From NCBI RefSeq assembly GCF_002893625.1, contig NZ_PKMZ01000007.1:1-64000 (forward strand): DNA of 64,000 nt, given 5' to 3'. Origin of the DNA: Mangrovicella endophytica. GTDB taxonomy: Bacteria > Pseudomonadota > Alphaproteobacteria > Rhizobiales > Rhizobiaceae. Positions 25,901-35,440 of the stretch are shown here, piece after piece; the stretch's first letter is position 1, and each line of letters begins with the position of its first letter. The notes beneath the pieces are model-generated. The model saw only the letters and a program-made list of their open reading frames with translations, made no database searches and had not been told where the DNA came from. The position numbers and the translations under genes were made by a program.

Positions 25901-27376
25901 ATGATGCGGTCGGCGGTTTCCGAGGCGATGTTCTTCGTCGAGCGCGAGGCCGGAAAAGGCCTGCAGGCGCAGATCCGGGAAGCGCTCGTGTCCGCGATTC
26001 TGTCCGGCCGCGCTCCGGCCGGGGCCCGGTTGCCATCGACGCGCCGTCTCGCCGCCTACCTGAAGGTCTCGCGCATTACCGTCACGATCGCCTATCAGGA
26101 GCTGGCCTCGCAGGGTTTCGTCAGCGCGACCGGACGTAGCGCCTACCGCATCGCGGACGCCCCGCCCGTCGGCCCGTCCGAGCAGAGCAATTGCCTGCAG
26201 AGCCAGTCGTCGGTGGACTGGAACGCGCGGCTGCGTCCCGTTGCGGTGCATTCGAAGCCGGTGCGCAAGCCTCTCGACTGGCGGCGCTATCCGTACCCCT
26301 TCATCTACGGGCAGATGGATCACACCCTCTTCGATCTCGCGGGCTGGCGGGACTGTGCGCGGCGCGCACTCGCGAAGGAGGATTTCGTCATGCTGGCCGG
26401 CGACTTTGCCGCGGCGGACGACATGCAGTTGGTGGACTACATCGTCTCGCGGACGCTGCCCGGGCGCGGGATCCGGGCGCGCCACGAGGAGGTCCTCGTT
26501 ACCGTCGGCGCGCAGAATGCCCTGTGGATCGTGATCCAGCTTCTGCTGCACAAAGGCTCGCACGCGGCCTGCGAGGAGCTCTGCCATCCCGATCTCGGGG
26601 CGGCGCTGATCCTCAGCGGCGCCAAGGTCACGCCAGTGGCGATCGACCGCGAAGGTCTGCGGCCGGAATGCCTGCCGGGCGAGCTGGATGCGGTGTTCGT
26701 CACCCCCAGCCACCACGCACCGACGGCCGCCACGATGCCGATGGCGCGTCGCCAGCAGCTTCTCGAAGCGGCCAACCGGCAGGATTTCCTGATCGTGGAG
26801 GATGACTACGAGTTCGAGATGAGCTTCCTGAGGCCGCCGTCTCCCGCTCTCAAGTCGATCGATACGGAGGGCCGCGTCATCTATGTCGGCAGCTTTTCCA
26901 AGTCGCTGTTTCCCGGATTGCGGCTCGGCTATCTCGTCGCGCCAGCGCCGCTGATCCGCGAAGCGCGTGCCCTGCGCGCGCTGATGCTGCGGCATCCGCC
27001 CGGTCACCTGCAGCGCACGGCCGCCTATTTCCTGGCGCTCGGCCACTATGATGCGGTGATCAGGCGCATGCGGCTCGAGTACCAGAAGCGCCACGCCCTC
27101 ACGGCGGCGGCCCTGCAGGCCGAAGGCTTGCGCATAGCCGGAGCGTCGGACTTCGGCGGAACGTCGTTCTGGATCGAGGGGCCTGCCGGCCTCGATGCGG
27201 ACCAACTGGCCGAAGAGCTGCGCGGCGACGGCGTGCTTGTCGAATCCGGCTCTCCCTTCTTTGTCGGAGCTGCCCAACCCTGCCGCTATTTCCGGATCGC
27301 CTACTCCTCGATCTCGGCCGATCGAATCGAGGAGGGCGTCAGGCGCATCGCGTCGCGCCTGCGGGCCGTCGCCTGA
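25901..27376 (+). CDS. tauR: MocR-type regulator of taurine utilization
   Basis: A 491-residue GntR/MocR protein. A GntR winged helix (IREALVSAILSGRAPAGARLPSTRRLAAYLKVSRITVTIAYQELASQGF, about 25-73) is fused to an aspartate-aminotransferase-like domain with the PLP lysine in YVGSFSKSLFPGLRLGYL (Lys334) and VEDDYEFE upstream. TauR proteins of this architecture activate taurine genes with PLP and taurine as ligands. It is divergent from tauA and followed, on the opposite strand, by pta and xsc. Confidence 0.92.
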   Translation: MMRSAVSEAMFFVEREAGKGLQAQIREALVSAILSGRAPAGARLPSTRRLAAYLKVSRITVTIAYQELASQGFVSATGRSAYRIADAPPVGPSEQSNCLQSQSSVDWNARLRPVAVHSKPVRKPLDWRRYPYPFIYGQMDHTLFDLAGWRDCARRALAKEDFVMLAGDFAAADDMQLVDYIVSRTLPGRGIRARHEEVLVTVGAQNALWIVIQLLLHKGSHAACEELCHPDLGAALILSGAKVTPVAIDREGLRPECLPGELDAVFVTPSHHAPTAATMPMARRQQLLEAANRQDFLIVEDDYEFEMSFLRPPSPALKSIDTEGRVIYVGSFSKSLFPGLRLGYLVAPAPLIREARALRALMLRHPPGHLQRTAAYFLALGHYDAVIRRMRLEYQKRHALTAAALQAEGLRIAGASDFGGTSFWIEGPAGLDADQLAEELRGDGVLVESGSPFFVGAAQPCRYFRIAYSSISADRIEEGVRRIASRLRAVA

Positions 27377-27489
27377 GCTTGGATGGTATCCGTCCGTGGC
27401 TTGATGCCCGAGCCGCGCGTGCAACGCCCATGCGCCTGCTGCGGGGCCTCCGATCGGTCCGCGCGCGGTGTGGCACGCGCTGATCACGT

Positions 27490-28488
27490 TCAGTGCCCGG
27501 CGCCCTGCAGCACGGTGATCGCGATCATATTGTAGACGTCGTCGGCGCTGCAGCCGCGCGACAGGTCGTTGGCGGGTCTCGCAAGGCCTTGCAGGATCGG
27601 CCCGAGCGCCTGCGCGCCGCCGATCCGCTGTGCGACCTTGTAGCCGATATTGGCAGCGTCGAGATTGGGGAAGATGAACACGTTCGCCTCGCCCTTCAGG
27701 ACGGAGGTCGGATGCTTGGCCTCGGCGACGGAACTGATGAAGGCCGCGTCGAACTGCATCTCGCCCTCGATCAGGAGATCCGGGTCGGCCAGGCGGGCGA
27801 GGCGTGTCGCCTCCACCACCTTGTCGACGTTCTGGTGCTTGGCGCTGCCTTGCGTCGAGAAGGAGAGCATCGCCACCTTGGGCTGCTCGCTCGTCAGCTC
27901 GGCGAAGGAACGGGCCGAACTCACCGCGATGGCTGCGAGCTCCTCTGCATTCGGATCGATCACCAATCCGCAGTCGGCGAAGACGAAGGTCCCTTTCTTG
28001 ATGTGATGCGGCTGGTTCAGCGTCATCAGGAAGAAGCTGGAAACGACGGCGACGCCTGGGGCCCGCCCGATCATGCGCAGCGCGGCGCGCACCGTGTCGC
28101 TCGTCGTCGCGACGGCACCGCCGAGGGTTCCGTCGGCATGTCCCTCCCGCACCATCATGGCGGCAAAGCCGAGCGGCTCGCCGACATGGGCGAGCGCCGT
28201 CTCCTCGTCCATTCCCTTGTCGCGACGGCGGCTCAAGTAAGCCGAGGCGAGGGCGGGCAGAAGCGGCGAGTTGCGTGGATCCTCCACCGCGACCGCGTCA
28301 GCCGCACGGCCGTGACAGCGCAGGCGCGATCGGACGCGCTCGCCGTCGCCGAGCAGTGTGATCGTGGCAATGCCGCTACCGGCCGCACGGACGGCGCCTT
28401 CCACGATGCGGGCGTCTTCGCCTTCCGGCAGCACGATATGGCGCGGTCGTGCGCGCGCGGCATCGATCAGCCGATCGAGAGCGTCCAT
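27490..28488 (-). CDS. pta: Phosphate acetyltransferase
   Basis: A 332-residue short-form phosphotransacetylase: HIVLPEGEDARIVEGA at the start, GTLGGAVATTSDTVRAALRMIG in the middle, SFSTQGSAKH near 208-217, and the PNLDAANIGYKVAQRIGGAQALGPILQGLARPANDLSRG ending. It converts the acetyl phosphate released by Xsc into acetyl-CoA, so the taurine carbon enters central metabolism. It lies 168 bp downstream of xsc on the same strand. Confidence 0.95.
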   Translation of the reverse strand: MDALDRLIDAARARPRHIVLPEGEDARIVEGAVRAAGSGIATITLLGDGERVRSRLRCHGRAADAVAVEDPRNSPLLPALASAYLSRRRDKGMDEETALAHVGEPLGFAAMMVREGHADGTLGGAVATTSDTVRAALRMIGRAPGVAVVSSFFLMTLNQPHHIKKGTFVFADCGLVIDPNAEELAAIAVSSARSFAELTSEQPKVAMLSFSTQGSAKHQNVDKVVEATRLARLADPDLLIEGEMQFDAAFISSVAEAKHPTSVLKGEANVFIFPNLDAANIGYKVAQRIGGAQALGPILQGLARPANDLSRGCSADDVYNMIAITVLQGAGH

Positions 28489-28656
28489 GGACGAGCTCCG
28501 TCAATTCGGGTGGAGATTGGTGGCGGCGCGGTAGCCGCCGGAAGTCGCTGCGGCGGTCCGCCGCTGCCGTGCCTAGAGGCGAGCTGCCTCGGCGGGAGCG
28601 CCGAGATGATCGGCGCTCCCTGTTTCATGTGCGGCGAACCGCCCGAGGCTCGGGCG

Positions 28657-30438
28657 CTATGCGGCGCCCTGCTGAGGACGCATGTCCTCTCGGCTGATGC
28701 CTGCAACCGACACCGGCTTCTTCATGGCATCCCGGCGGAAGGGCTCGCCAAGCTCCTGGTTCAGCAGGACCTCGATGAAGGTCGTTTCCTTGGCGTTCAT
28801 CTGCCGCTCGACGGCTTCGCGCAGCGCCTCGGTGAGTTCCTGTGTGCTGCGGACCTGCACGCCCCGCGCGCCGCATGCCTCGGCGATCCTGGCATAGGAG
28901 GTGTCCCGGTCGAGCTCGGTGCCGACGAAGTTGTTGTCGTACCAGAGCGTCGTGTTCCGCTTCTCCGCGCCCCACTGGTAGTTGCGGAAGATCACCATGG
29001 TGATGGCGGGCCAGTCGTCGCGGCCGCATGCGGTCATCTCGTTCATCGAGATGCCGAAGGCGCCGTCGCCGGCAAAGCCGATGACCGGCGTGTCCGGCTG
29101 GCCGATCTTGGCACCGAGGATTGACGGGAAGCCGTAGCCGCAGGGGCCGAACAGGCCCGGCGCCAGGTACTTCCGCCCCTTCTCGAAGGTCGGGTAGGCA
29201 TTGCCGATGGCGCAGTTGTTGCCGATGTCGGAGGAGATGATCGCCTCGCGCGGCAATGCGGCCTGGATCGCCCGCCAGGCCTGCCGCGGCGACATCAGAT
29301 CGGCATCGCGCGTGCGCGCGCCCTCGTTCCACTCCGTGCCGGGATCGTCATCCTCGTGGTCGAGGCTGGAGAGCTCCTGCAGCCAGCGCGATTTGGTGGT
29401 CGAGGCGAGGTCGCGCCGCTCCTGGCGTCCAGTGTCCCCAGCCGTATCCGAAAGGCCGCCGAGGATGCCGCGCGCGACCTTGCCGGCGTCGCCGACGATG
29501 CCGACCGTGACCTTCTTGGTCAGCCCGATGCGATCGGGGTTGATGTCGACCTGGATGATCTTGGCGTTCTGCGGCCAGTAGGTGATGCCGTATCCGGGCA
29601 GGGTCGAGAACGGGTTGAGGCGGGTGCCCAGCGCCAGCACCACGTCGGCCTTGGCGATGATCTCCATCGCGGCCTTGGAGCCGTTGTAGCCGAGCGGCCC
29701 CATCGCCAGCGGGTGAGAGCCGGGGAAGCTGTCATTGTGCTGGTAGTTGGAGCAGACGGGCGCATCGAGCCGCTCCGCCAGCGCCACGAGGTCCGGGATC
29801 GCGCCGGACAGGACGACGCCGGCACCCGACAGTATGACGGGGAAGCGCGCCTCGGACAGGAGCCGGGCCGCCTCGGCCACTGCCTCCTCGCCGCCGGCCG
29901 GGCGCTCGAAGCGCACGATCTGCGGCAGCTCCACGTCGATGACCTGGGTCCACATGTCGCGCGGGATGTTGATCTGCGCCGGCGCGGAGCTGTGCCAGGC
30001 CTTCAGGATGACGCGGTTGAGGACTTCCGGAATGCGGCTCGGGTCGCGCACCTCTTCCTGGTAGCAGACGCAGTCAGCAAAGAGGCGCATCTGCTCCATT
30101 TCCTGGAAGCCGCCCTGGCCGATGGTGCGGTTCGCCGCCTGCGGCGTCACCAGCAGCATCGGCGTGTGATTCCAGTAGGCCGTCTTCACCGCCGTGACGA
30201 AGCCGGTGACGCCCGGCCCGTTCTGCGCGATGGCCATCGCCATCTTGCCGGTGGAGCGGATGAAGCCGTCGCACATCAAGCCGGCATTGGTCTCGTGCGC
30301 GCAGTCCCAGAAGGTGATGCCGGCCTTCGGAAAAAGGTCCGACACCGGCATCATCGCCGAGCCGATGATGCCGAAGGCGTGCTCGATGCCGTGCATCTGC
30401 AGCACCTTCACGAACGATTCTTCCGTGGTCATCTTCAT
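28657..30438 (-). CDS. xsc: Sulfoacetaldehyde acetyltransferase
   Basis: A 593-residue TPP enzyme of the acetolactate-synthase superfamily and Xsc type. It cleaves sulfoacetaldehyde with phosphate to acetyl phosphate and sulfite. The N-terminus MKMTTEESFVKVLQMHGIEHAFGIIGSAMMP holds the activating Glu region, and the TPP motif is GFAGDGAFGISMNEMTA with IFRNYQWGAEK. I choose the second ATG because AAAGGA lies 9 bp before it and directly abuts the first. It heads the xsc-pta transcript and is the point where taurine and isethionate routes meet. Confidence 0.95.
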   Translation of the reverse strand: MKMTTEESFVKVLQMHGIEHAFGIIGSAMMPVSDLFPKAGITFWDCAHETNAGLMCDGFIRSTGKMAMAIAQNGPGVTGFVTAVKTAYWNHTPMLLVTPQAANRTIGQGGFQEMEQMRLFADCVCYQEEVRDPSRIPEVLNRVILKAWHSSAPAQINIPRDMWTQVIDVELPQIVRFERPAGGEEAVAEAARLLSEARFPVILSGAGVVLSGAIPDLVALAERLDAPVCSNYQHNDSFPGSHPLAMGPLGYNGSKAAMEIIAKADVVLALGTRLNPFSTLPGYGITYWPQNAKIIQVDINPDRIGLTKKVTVGIVGDAGKVARGILGGLSDTAGDTGRQERRDLASTTKSRWLQELSSLDHEDDDPGTEWNEGARTRDADLMSPRQAWRAIQAALPREAIISSDIGNNCAIGNAYPTFEKGRKYLAPGLFGPCGYGFPSILGAKIGQPDTPVIGFAGDGAFGISMNEMTACGRDDWPAITMVIFRNYQWGAEKRNTTLWYDNNFVGTELDRDTSYARIAEACGARGVQVRSTQELTEALREAVERQMNAKETTFIEVLLNQELGEPFRRDAMKKPVSVAGISREDMRPQQGAA

Positions 30439-30560
30439 CGGAAGCATTCCTTTCTGTGAGGGATTTCGAATTGCCGACGGCAGGCCGCCGGTTGGATGTC
30501 GGGCCGGTCCTTCGACATGTCCGGTGGAAGCGGGGGCAGCGGACCGCCCCCGCCGGAAGT

Positions 30561-31901
30561 TCAGCGGGCGCTGCCCGGCGCGGCGACGCGGGTGAGCGGC
30601 GCGCCGGCATAGGCCTGGCTCGGCGCCGGCACGCGGATGGCGAAAGCCGACACCATGCTGATCAATGCTGCGAAAACGACGTAGGCGCAGACGTACCAGG
30701 GCAGCCCGTCACCCTCCGCCAGCAGATAGGTCGCGATGATCGGCGTGATGCCGCTCGCGAAGATGCCGGAGAACTGGTAGACGAAGGAGATGCCGGTGTA
30801 CCGCACGCGCGCTTCGAAGAGGTCCGAGAAGAGCGCGGCCTCGGGCCCGTAGCACATGGCATAGATGACCCCGAACGGCACGATGATGCCGAGGGCGATC
30901 AGCGGCAGGCTTCCCGACGACATCAGCCAGAAGGCGGGATAGGTGCTGAGCGCCAGCAGCAGCGACCCGATGGCATAGGTCTTCGGCCGGCCCCAACGGT
31001 CCGACAGCGCACCGAAATAGGGGATGGTGAAGACCATTACGGCAGCCGAGATGGTCACCAGGAGCAGGGCTGTCGTGCGCGGCAGATTGACGTATTTCGA
31101 TAGATAGACGATCGAGAAGACCGCGAAGACGTTGAAGAAGACGCCGTCGATGTACCGAACGCCCATGCCGAGAACGATGTTCTTGGGATAGTTGCGGATC
31201 ATGTCGATGAACGGGATCGCGGCTTCCGTGTTGGTCGACTTGACCTCCTCGAATTCCGGCGTCTCGGCCACGCGCAGGCGGATATACATGCCGACGGCGA
31301 CCAGAAGGACGCTGCCGAGGAAGCCGACGCGCCAGCCCCAGGCCATGAACTGCTCCTCCGGCAGGAGCGACATGACAGCCGTGACGCCCGACGACAGGCA
31401 CAGGCCGAGAGCGAGCCCGATTTGCGGAATGCTGGCGAAGAAGCCGCGGCGGTTCTCCGGGGCATACTCATAGGCCATGAGGACGGCGCCGCCCCATTCG
31501 CCGCCGATGCCGATACCCTGCGCCACACGCAGGAGAAGCAGCAGGATCGGCGCGGCAAGCCCGATCTGGTCGTAGGTCGGCAACAGGCCGATCGCGATGG
31601 TGGCGACGCCCATGATCATCAGGGTCAGGACGAGCATGCTCTTTCGGCCGAGCTTGTCCCCGAAATGGCCAAAGATCAGGCCGCCGATCGGCCGTGCCAC
31701 GAAGCCGATGGCGAAGGTCGTATAGGCCAGCAGGATCGACACGACCGGATCGTCGCCCGGAAAGAACAGCTTGTTGAAGACGATGCCGGCGACGATGCCG
31801 TAGAGAAAGAAATCATACCATTCGATCGTCGCGCCAATGACGCTGGCGCCGACGACCCGCCTCAGATTGCGATCTGAAGTTCCCTCTGCCCTGCTTGCCA
31901 T
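30561..31901 (-). CDS. MHS-family MFS transporter, probable isethionate uptake
   Basis: A 446-residue 12-helix carrier of the metabolite:H+ symporter family: ASVIGATIEWYDFFLYG at the start, GHFGDKLGRKSMLV in the first cytoplasmic loop, GIGIGGEWGGAVLMAYEYAPENRRG in the middle, and SDRWGRPKTY in the second half. I start it at MASRAEGTS, after a GGGAGGAAG site; it overlaps the GMC gene by 40 bp. The pair MFS plus GMC oxidoreductase next to xsc matches my recollection of isethionate clusters (IseU-IseJ). The substrate is therefore inferred. Confidence 0.85.
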   Translation of the reverse strand: MASRAEGTSDRNLRRVVGASVIGATIEWYDFFLYGIVAGIVFNKLFFPGDDPVVSILLAYTTFAIGFVARPIGGLIFGHFGDKLGRKSMLVLTLMIMGVATIAIGLLPTYDQIGLAAPILLLLLRVAQGIGIGGEWGGAVLMAYEYAPENRRGFFASIPQIGLALGLCLSSGVTAVMSLLPEEQFMAWGWRVGFLGSVLLVAVGMYIRLRVAETPEFEEVKSTNTEAAIPFIDMIRNYPKNIVLGMGVRYIDGVFFNVFAVFSIVYLSKYVNLPRTTALLLVTISAAVMVFTIPYFGALSDRWGRPKTYAIGSLLLALSTYPAFWLMSSGSLPLIALGIIVPFGVIYAMCYGPEAALFSDLFEARVRYTGISFVYQFSGIFASGITPIIATYLLAEGDGLPWYVCAYVVFAALISMVSAFAIRVPAPSQAYAGAPLTRVAAPGSAR

Positions 31902-33535
31902 GTCTTCCTCCCAAGATGATGGCGTTCCACGTCTTCCCGGATCATGTCGGCGGCCTTTTCTCCGATCATGATCGCGGGCACATTGGTGTTGCCGGACACC
32001 AGCCTCGGCATCACCGAGCAGTCCGCGACCCAAAGGCCCTCCACGCCTCTGACTCGCAGCCTTGCATCCAGGACGGCCTCCCGATCGCCGTCCGCGCCCA
32101 TCCGGCAGGTGCCTGCGGGATGGAAGATCGTCGCGCCGTTCTGGCGCGCGAAGGCGAGGAGATCCTCCTCCGTCCGCACGTCCGGGCCTGGCAGCTTCTC
32201 CTCCGCCACATAGTCGGAGAGCGGCTTCGTCTGGGTCAGACGCCGCGCGAACTGCATCGCAGCGACGGTGCAGCGCCGGTCCGTTTCGCTGGCGAGGTAG
32301 TTGGCCTGGATCTTCGGCGCGCTGAGCGGATCGGCCGATCCAAGCCGGATCATGCCCGTGCTTTCGGGGCGCAGCTGGCAGACCGACAGCGTGAAGCCGG
32401 AAAAGTCGTGGACCTGCCCGCCCGCCATGTCCGCCGACAGCGTGGCGATGTGGAACTGGATGTCGGGCGTCTTGGATTCCGGCAGCACGCGGGTGAACAG
32501 GCCGCCCTGGTTGATGCCCATGCCGATGGGCCCGCCGCGCGAGACCAGCCATTCCAGGCCCATCAGCGTGCGCCCGTAGAGGGTGCGCAGGCTGTCATTG
32601 GTGGTGATCGGCTTGGTGCAGCGATAGATGAGGCGGATCTGCAGGTGATCCTGCAGGTTGCCGCCGACGCCGGGGCTGTCGTGACGCACGGGGATGCCGT
32701 GCTCGGCCAGGTGATCCGCCGGGCCGATCCCCGACAGCATCAGAAGCTGCGGCGTCTGCACCGCACCCGCCGACAGGACGACGCCGCGGCGCGCCTTGAT
32801 CGACATGCGTGCACCCTTGTGCACCATCTCGACGCCGGACGCGCGGCCACCCTCGAAGAGTACGCGGGTTGCCTGCGCCTCGGTGAAAATCGTCAGGTTC
32901 GTGCGGTTGCGGGCCGGCCGCAGATAGGCCTTGGCCGCGCTCATCCGCCAGCCACCGCGGGTGGTGAGCTGATAGTAGCCGACGCCTTCCTGCTGCTCGC
33001 CGTTGAAGTCGTCGGTCTCCGGAACGCCGCAGGCGACAGCGGCCTGCTTCACCGCCTCGATCAGCTCATGGCGCTTGGGAATGCTGCTGATATGCAGGGG
33101 CCCGTCCGAGCCGTGCAGCGCGTCGTTGGCGAAGTTCGGATTGGTCTCGAGCTTGCGGAAATAGGGAAGCACGTCGTCCCACGACCAGCCGTCGGCGCCG
33201 TGCTCCTTCCAGCCGTCATAGTCCTCGCGCTGTCCGCGGATGACGATCAGCCCGTTGATGGACGAGCAGCCGCCAAGCACGCGTCCACGTGGCCAATAGA
33301 TCTTGCGTCCGGCCATGCCGTCTTCGGGCTCGGTGTAGAAGCGCCAGTTGAGCTGGTCGTTCCACATCGTCTTGCCGTAGCCGATCGGCACATGGATCCA
33401 CGGATTGCGGTCGCTTGGACCTGCCTCCAGCAGCGCCACGCGATAGCGACCGCCTTCCGACAGCCGGTTCGCCAGCACGCAACCCGACGACCCTGCGCCG
33501 ACGACGGCGAAGTCGAATTGTTCCTCGATTGTCAT
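31862..33535 (-). CDS. GMC-family FAD oxidoreductase, probable isethionate dehydrogenase
   Basis: A 557-residue GMC (choline/alcohol dehydrogenase-like) flavoprotein. It has FAD motif FAVVGAGSSGCVLANRLSE, the PRGRVLGGCSSINGLIVIRG signature, GVVLSAGAVQTPQLLMLSGIGP, and the C-terminal active site region ATIFHPAGTCRMG with VSGNTNVPAIMIGEKAADMI. It would oxidise a primary alcohol to an aldehyde. Next to an MHS carrier, an IclR regulator and xsc, the best fit is isethionate to sulfoacetaldehyde (IseJ-like). Choline dehydrogenase is an alternative, but no betaine aldehyde dehydrogenase is nearby. Confidence 0.85.
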   Translation of the reverse strand: MTIEEQFDFAVVGAGSSGCVLANRLSEGGRYRVALLEAGPSDRNPWIHVPIGYGKTMWNDQLNWRFYTEPEDGMAGRKIYWPRGRVLGGCSSINGLIVIRGQREDYDGWKEHGADGWSWDDVLPYFRKLETNPNFANDALHGSDGPLHISSIPKRHELIEAVKQAAVACGVPETDDFNGEQQEGVGYYQLTTRGGWRMSAAKAYLRPARNRTNLTIFTEAQATRVLFEGGRASGVEMVHKGARMSIKARRGVVLSAGAVQTPQLLMLSGIGPADHLAEHGIPVRHDSPGVGGNLQDHLQIRLIYRCTKPITTNDSLRTLYGRTLMGLEWLVSRGGPIGMGINQGGLFTRVLPESKTPDIQFHIATLSADMAGGQVHDFSGFTLSVCQLRPESTGMIRLGSADPLSAPKIQANYLASETDRRCTVAAMQFARRLTQTKPLSDYVAEEKLPGPDVRTEEDLLAFARQNGATIFHPAGTCRMGADGDREAVLDARLRVRGVEGLWVADCSVMPRLVSGNTNVPAIMIGEKAADMIREDVERHHLGRKTWQAGQRELQIAI

Positions 33536-33593
33536 GTGCAGTCCTCCCTGCAGCTCCGAACTTGATCGGCAAAAAGGAGCTTGTCAACACTAA

Positions 33594-33625
33594 AATGAGA
33601 CGTAACGTCTCATTCAATGAGACGT
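33594..33625. promoter_or_regulatory. Palindrome plus extra half-site, probable IclR operator
   Basis: AATGAGACGT-A-ACGTCTCATT (33594-33614) is a perfect 21-bp palindrome with one central base. A third copy of the half-site AATGAGACGT follows at 33616-33625, in direct orientation and 22 bp from the first. It lies between the GMC gene and the IclR-type regulator, 58 bp upstream of the GMC start. Confidence 0.8.
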
Positions 33626-33736
33626 ACATTCGGATTGACGCAGTCGTGCGGTGGCTCTGCGATGGGCTGCTTGACAGCGGGAGCGCTTGAGCACAGCTGC
33701 AGGTGAGGGAGGCGCCGCACTCAGTGGGGACGAGGC

Positions 33737-34501
33737 TTGAAATCCGAAGAGCGTGATAGCGGCTCGGCTATGTTGCGGGCGCTGGATCTGCTGGCGGCGG
33801 TTGCCGCCGCCGATCAGCCCATCACCGTGCCGGAGCTTTGCAGCGGGCTCGACCTGCCGAAGCCGACCGTCCACCGCCTGTGCCAGCGGCTGGAAGGGGA
33901 AGGCTATCTCTCGCGCGAGCCGAGCGGGCGCCACTTCATCGTCGGGCCGCGTCTCCTGCGCCTCGGCCTCAACGCGATTCGCACCTCAGTGACGACCGAG
34001 CGGCACGTCATCCTGCAGCAGCTGGTCAATGCATGCGACGAGACGTGCAACTTCGTCACGCGGACGGGATATGAGGCCGTCTATATCGATCGCGTCGAAG
34101 CGCGCTGGCCGCTGCGTCTGCATCTGGAGATCGGCTCGCGCGTGCCGTTGCATTGCACGGCTAGTGGCAAGCTGCTCCTGGCCTATATGAGCGCGGCGCA
34201 GCGCAAGAGCGCGCTCGATGCCCTGTCGCTGGCCACCTACACCTCGCAGACCATCTCCGACCGCGCCAAGCTGGAGCGCGAACTCGCGGCGATCGCCGAG
34301 CGCGGCTACAGCATCGACGATCAGGAATATCTTGAGGGGCTCGTCGCGATCGCCGCTCCGGTGCGAGACGGCAGCGGCACGGTTGTGGCCGCCGTGGCCT
34401 GCCACGGCCCGATACCGCGCTTCACCCCGGAGAAAGCGGTCGCGCTCCTGCCTGTCGTGCAGGATGCCGCCGAGCGTCTCGGAGCCACGCTGCCGACGTG
34501 A
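33737..34501 (+). CDS. IclR-family transcriptional regulator
   Basis: A 254-residue regulator with an N-terminal winged helix (AMLRALDLLAAVAAADQPITVPELCSGLDLPKPTVHRLCQRLEGEGYLSRE) and a C-terminal IclR effector domain (CNFVTRTGYEAVYIDRVEARWPLRLHLEIGSRVPLHCTASGKLLLAYM). I use the TTG start preceded by GGGGA; an ATG 33 bp in is possible. It is divergent from the GMC-MFS pair, as IseR-type regulators are from isethionate genes, and the palindrome between them is its likely site. Confidence 0.9.
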   Translation: MKSEERDSGSAMLRALDLLAAVAAADQPITVPELCSGLDLPKPTVHRLCQRLEGEGYLSREPSGRHFIVGPRLLRLGLNAIRTSVTTERHVILQQLVNACDETCNFVTRTGYEAVYIDRVEARWPLRLHLEIGSRVPLHCTASGKLLLAYMSAAQRKSALDALSLATYTSQTISDRAKLERELAAIAERGYSIDDQEYLEGLVAIAAPVRDGSGTVVAAVACHGPIPRFTPEKAVALLPVVQDAAERLGATLPT

Positions 34502-34666
34502 GCGCGCATCAGACCGCCGGCCCAACCGACCTGCTGGCGGCGCTAGCGCGACCTGCCTAAGCGAGAGCCGGGACCGCATGTCACCAACACAGTGGACCGC
34601 CTTGTATTTGATCCATCGAGCCGCCGGCGGCGCTGCCATCTGCCATTGCGGCGGACGATTGCGCGC

Positions 34667-35440
34667 ATGATCGATCTCGGCTCCGTATCCACGTGGATCG
34701 CCCCGCATGCGGTGACGGTGGCAAGCGCAGCGCTGATCATTGCGGGCTCGGCGGTTCTGCGTGGCTTTACCGGCTTCGGATTTGCGCTTGCCGCCGTTCC
34801 GCTGCTCGGCTTCGTCCTCGGTCCGACGCCGGCCGTGATGACGGCTATCGGCCTGCAGTTCGTCGGCGGGCTGCATGAGGCGGTGCAGGTGCGGCAGGTC
34901 GCGCATTGGCCGTCGCTGCGCTGGCTGATGGCTGGGGCTATCGTCGGGTCCCCGTTCGGGACCTGGGCGCTGGCCGCTCTCTCCGTCGACGCTGCCCGGG
35001 TGGTAATCGCCCTCGTCTGTCTGTCAGCGGTCGTGCTGATCGCTGCCGGGCGCAGCTTCGCTCGCCATCCGACCTCGCGCGTGACACTCGGCATCGGCGT
35101 TCTGGCCGGGCTCTTCAACGGCCTTGCGGCCATGCCGGGACCGCCGGTGATCGCCTATTACATGGCAATGCCGATGGCGGCGGCTGTGACCCGCGCGTCG
35201 CTGATGACCTTCTTCACCGCGACTGCAGCGATCGCCCTTGCCGCCGCCTTTGTCGCCGGGCTGTGGAGCTGGCAGAACAGCCTCGTCGTCGCCGCCGGAT
35301 TTCCCCTGATGATGCTGGGAACGGCGGCCGGGCAAGCGCTCTTCCGGCGCGGCTCCGATCATCACCGAACCGCATCTCTGGTGGTGCTGGCCGCTATCGC
35401 CATCGTCAGCGGGCTGCAGGGACTTGCCGCCCTTCTCTGA
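34667..35440 (+). CDS. TauE/SafE-family membrane protein, probable sulfite exporter
   Basis: A 257-residue membrane protein of the TauE/SafE (DUF81) family with about seven or eight helices. The first repeat opens GSAVLRGFTGFGFALAAVPLLGFVLGP and the second GVLAGLFNGLAAMPGPPVIAYYMA. Members export sulfite or sulfoacetate in taurine and sulfonate degraders. The window makes sulfite at Xsc, and probably at the persulfide dioxygenase encoded next to it, so this position between the two clusters fits export of sulfite from both. I start it at MIDLGSVSTW, 165 bp after the IclR gene. Confidence 0.88.
   Translation: MIDLGSVSTWIAPHAVTVASAALIIAGSAVLRGFTGFGFALAAVPLLGFVLGPTPAVMTAIGLQFVGGLHEAVQVRQVAHWPSLRWLMAGAIVGSPFGTWALAALSVDAARVVIALVCLSAVVLIAAGRSFARHPTSRVTLGIGVLAGLFNGLAAMPGPPVIAYYMAMPMAAAVTRASLMTFFTATAAIALAAAFVAGLWSWQNSLVVAAGFPLMMLGTAAGQALFRRGSDHHRTASLVVLAAIAIVSGLQGLAALL

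Noticed and set aside
27493-29124. Long plus-strand open frame (543 codons) opposite pta and the end of xsc
   Set aside because: Both pta and xsc are unmistakable on the other strand; the frame has no family resemblance.
31895-33565. Plus-strand open frame (556 codons) opposite the GMC oxidoreductase
   Set aside because: Antisense shadow of a strongly conserved flavoprotein; no start signal or domain.
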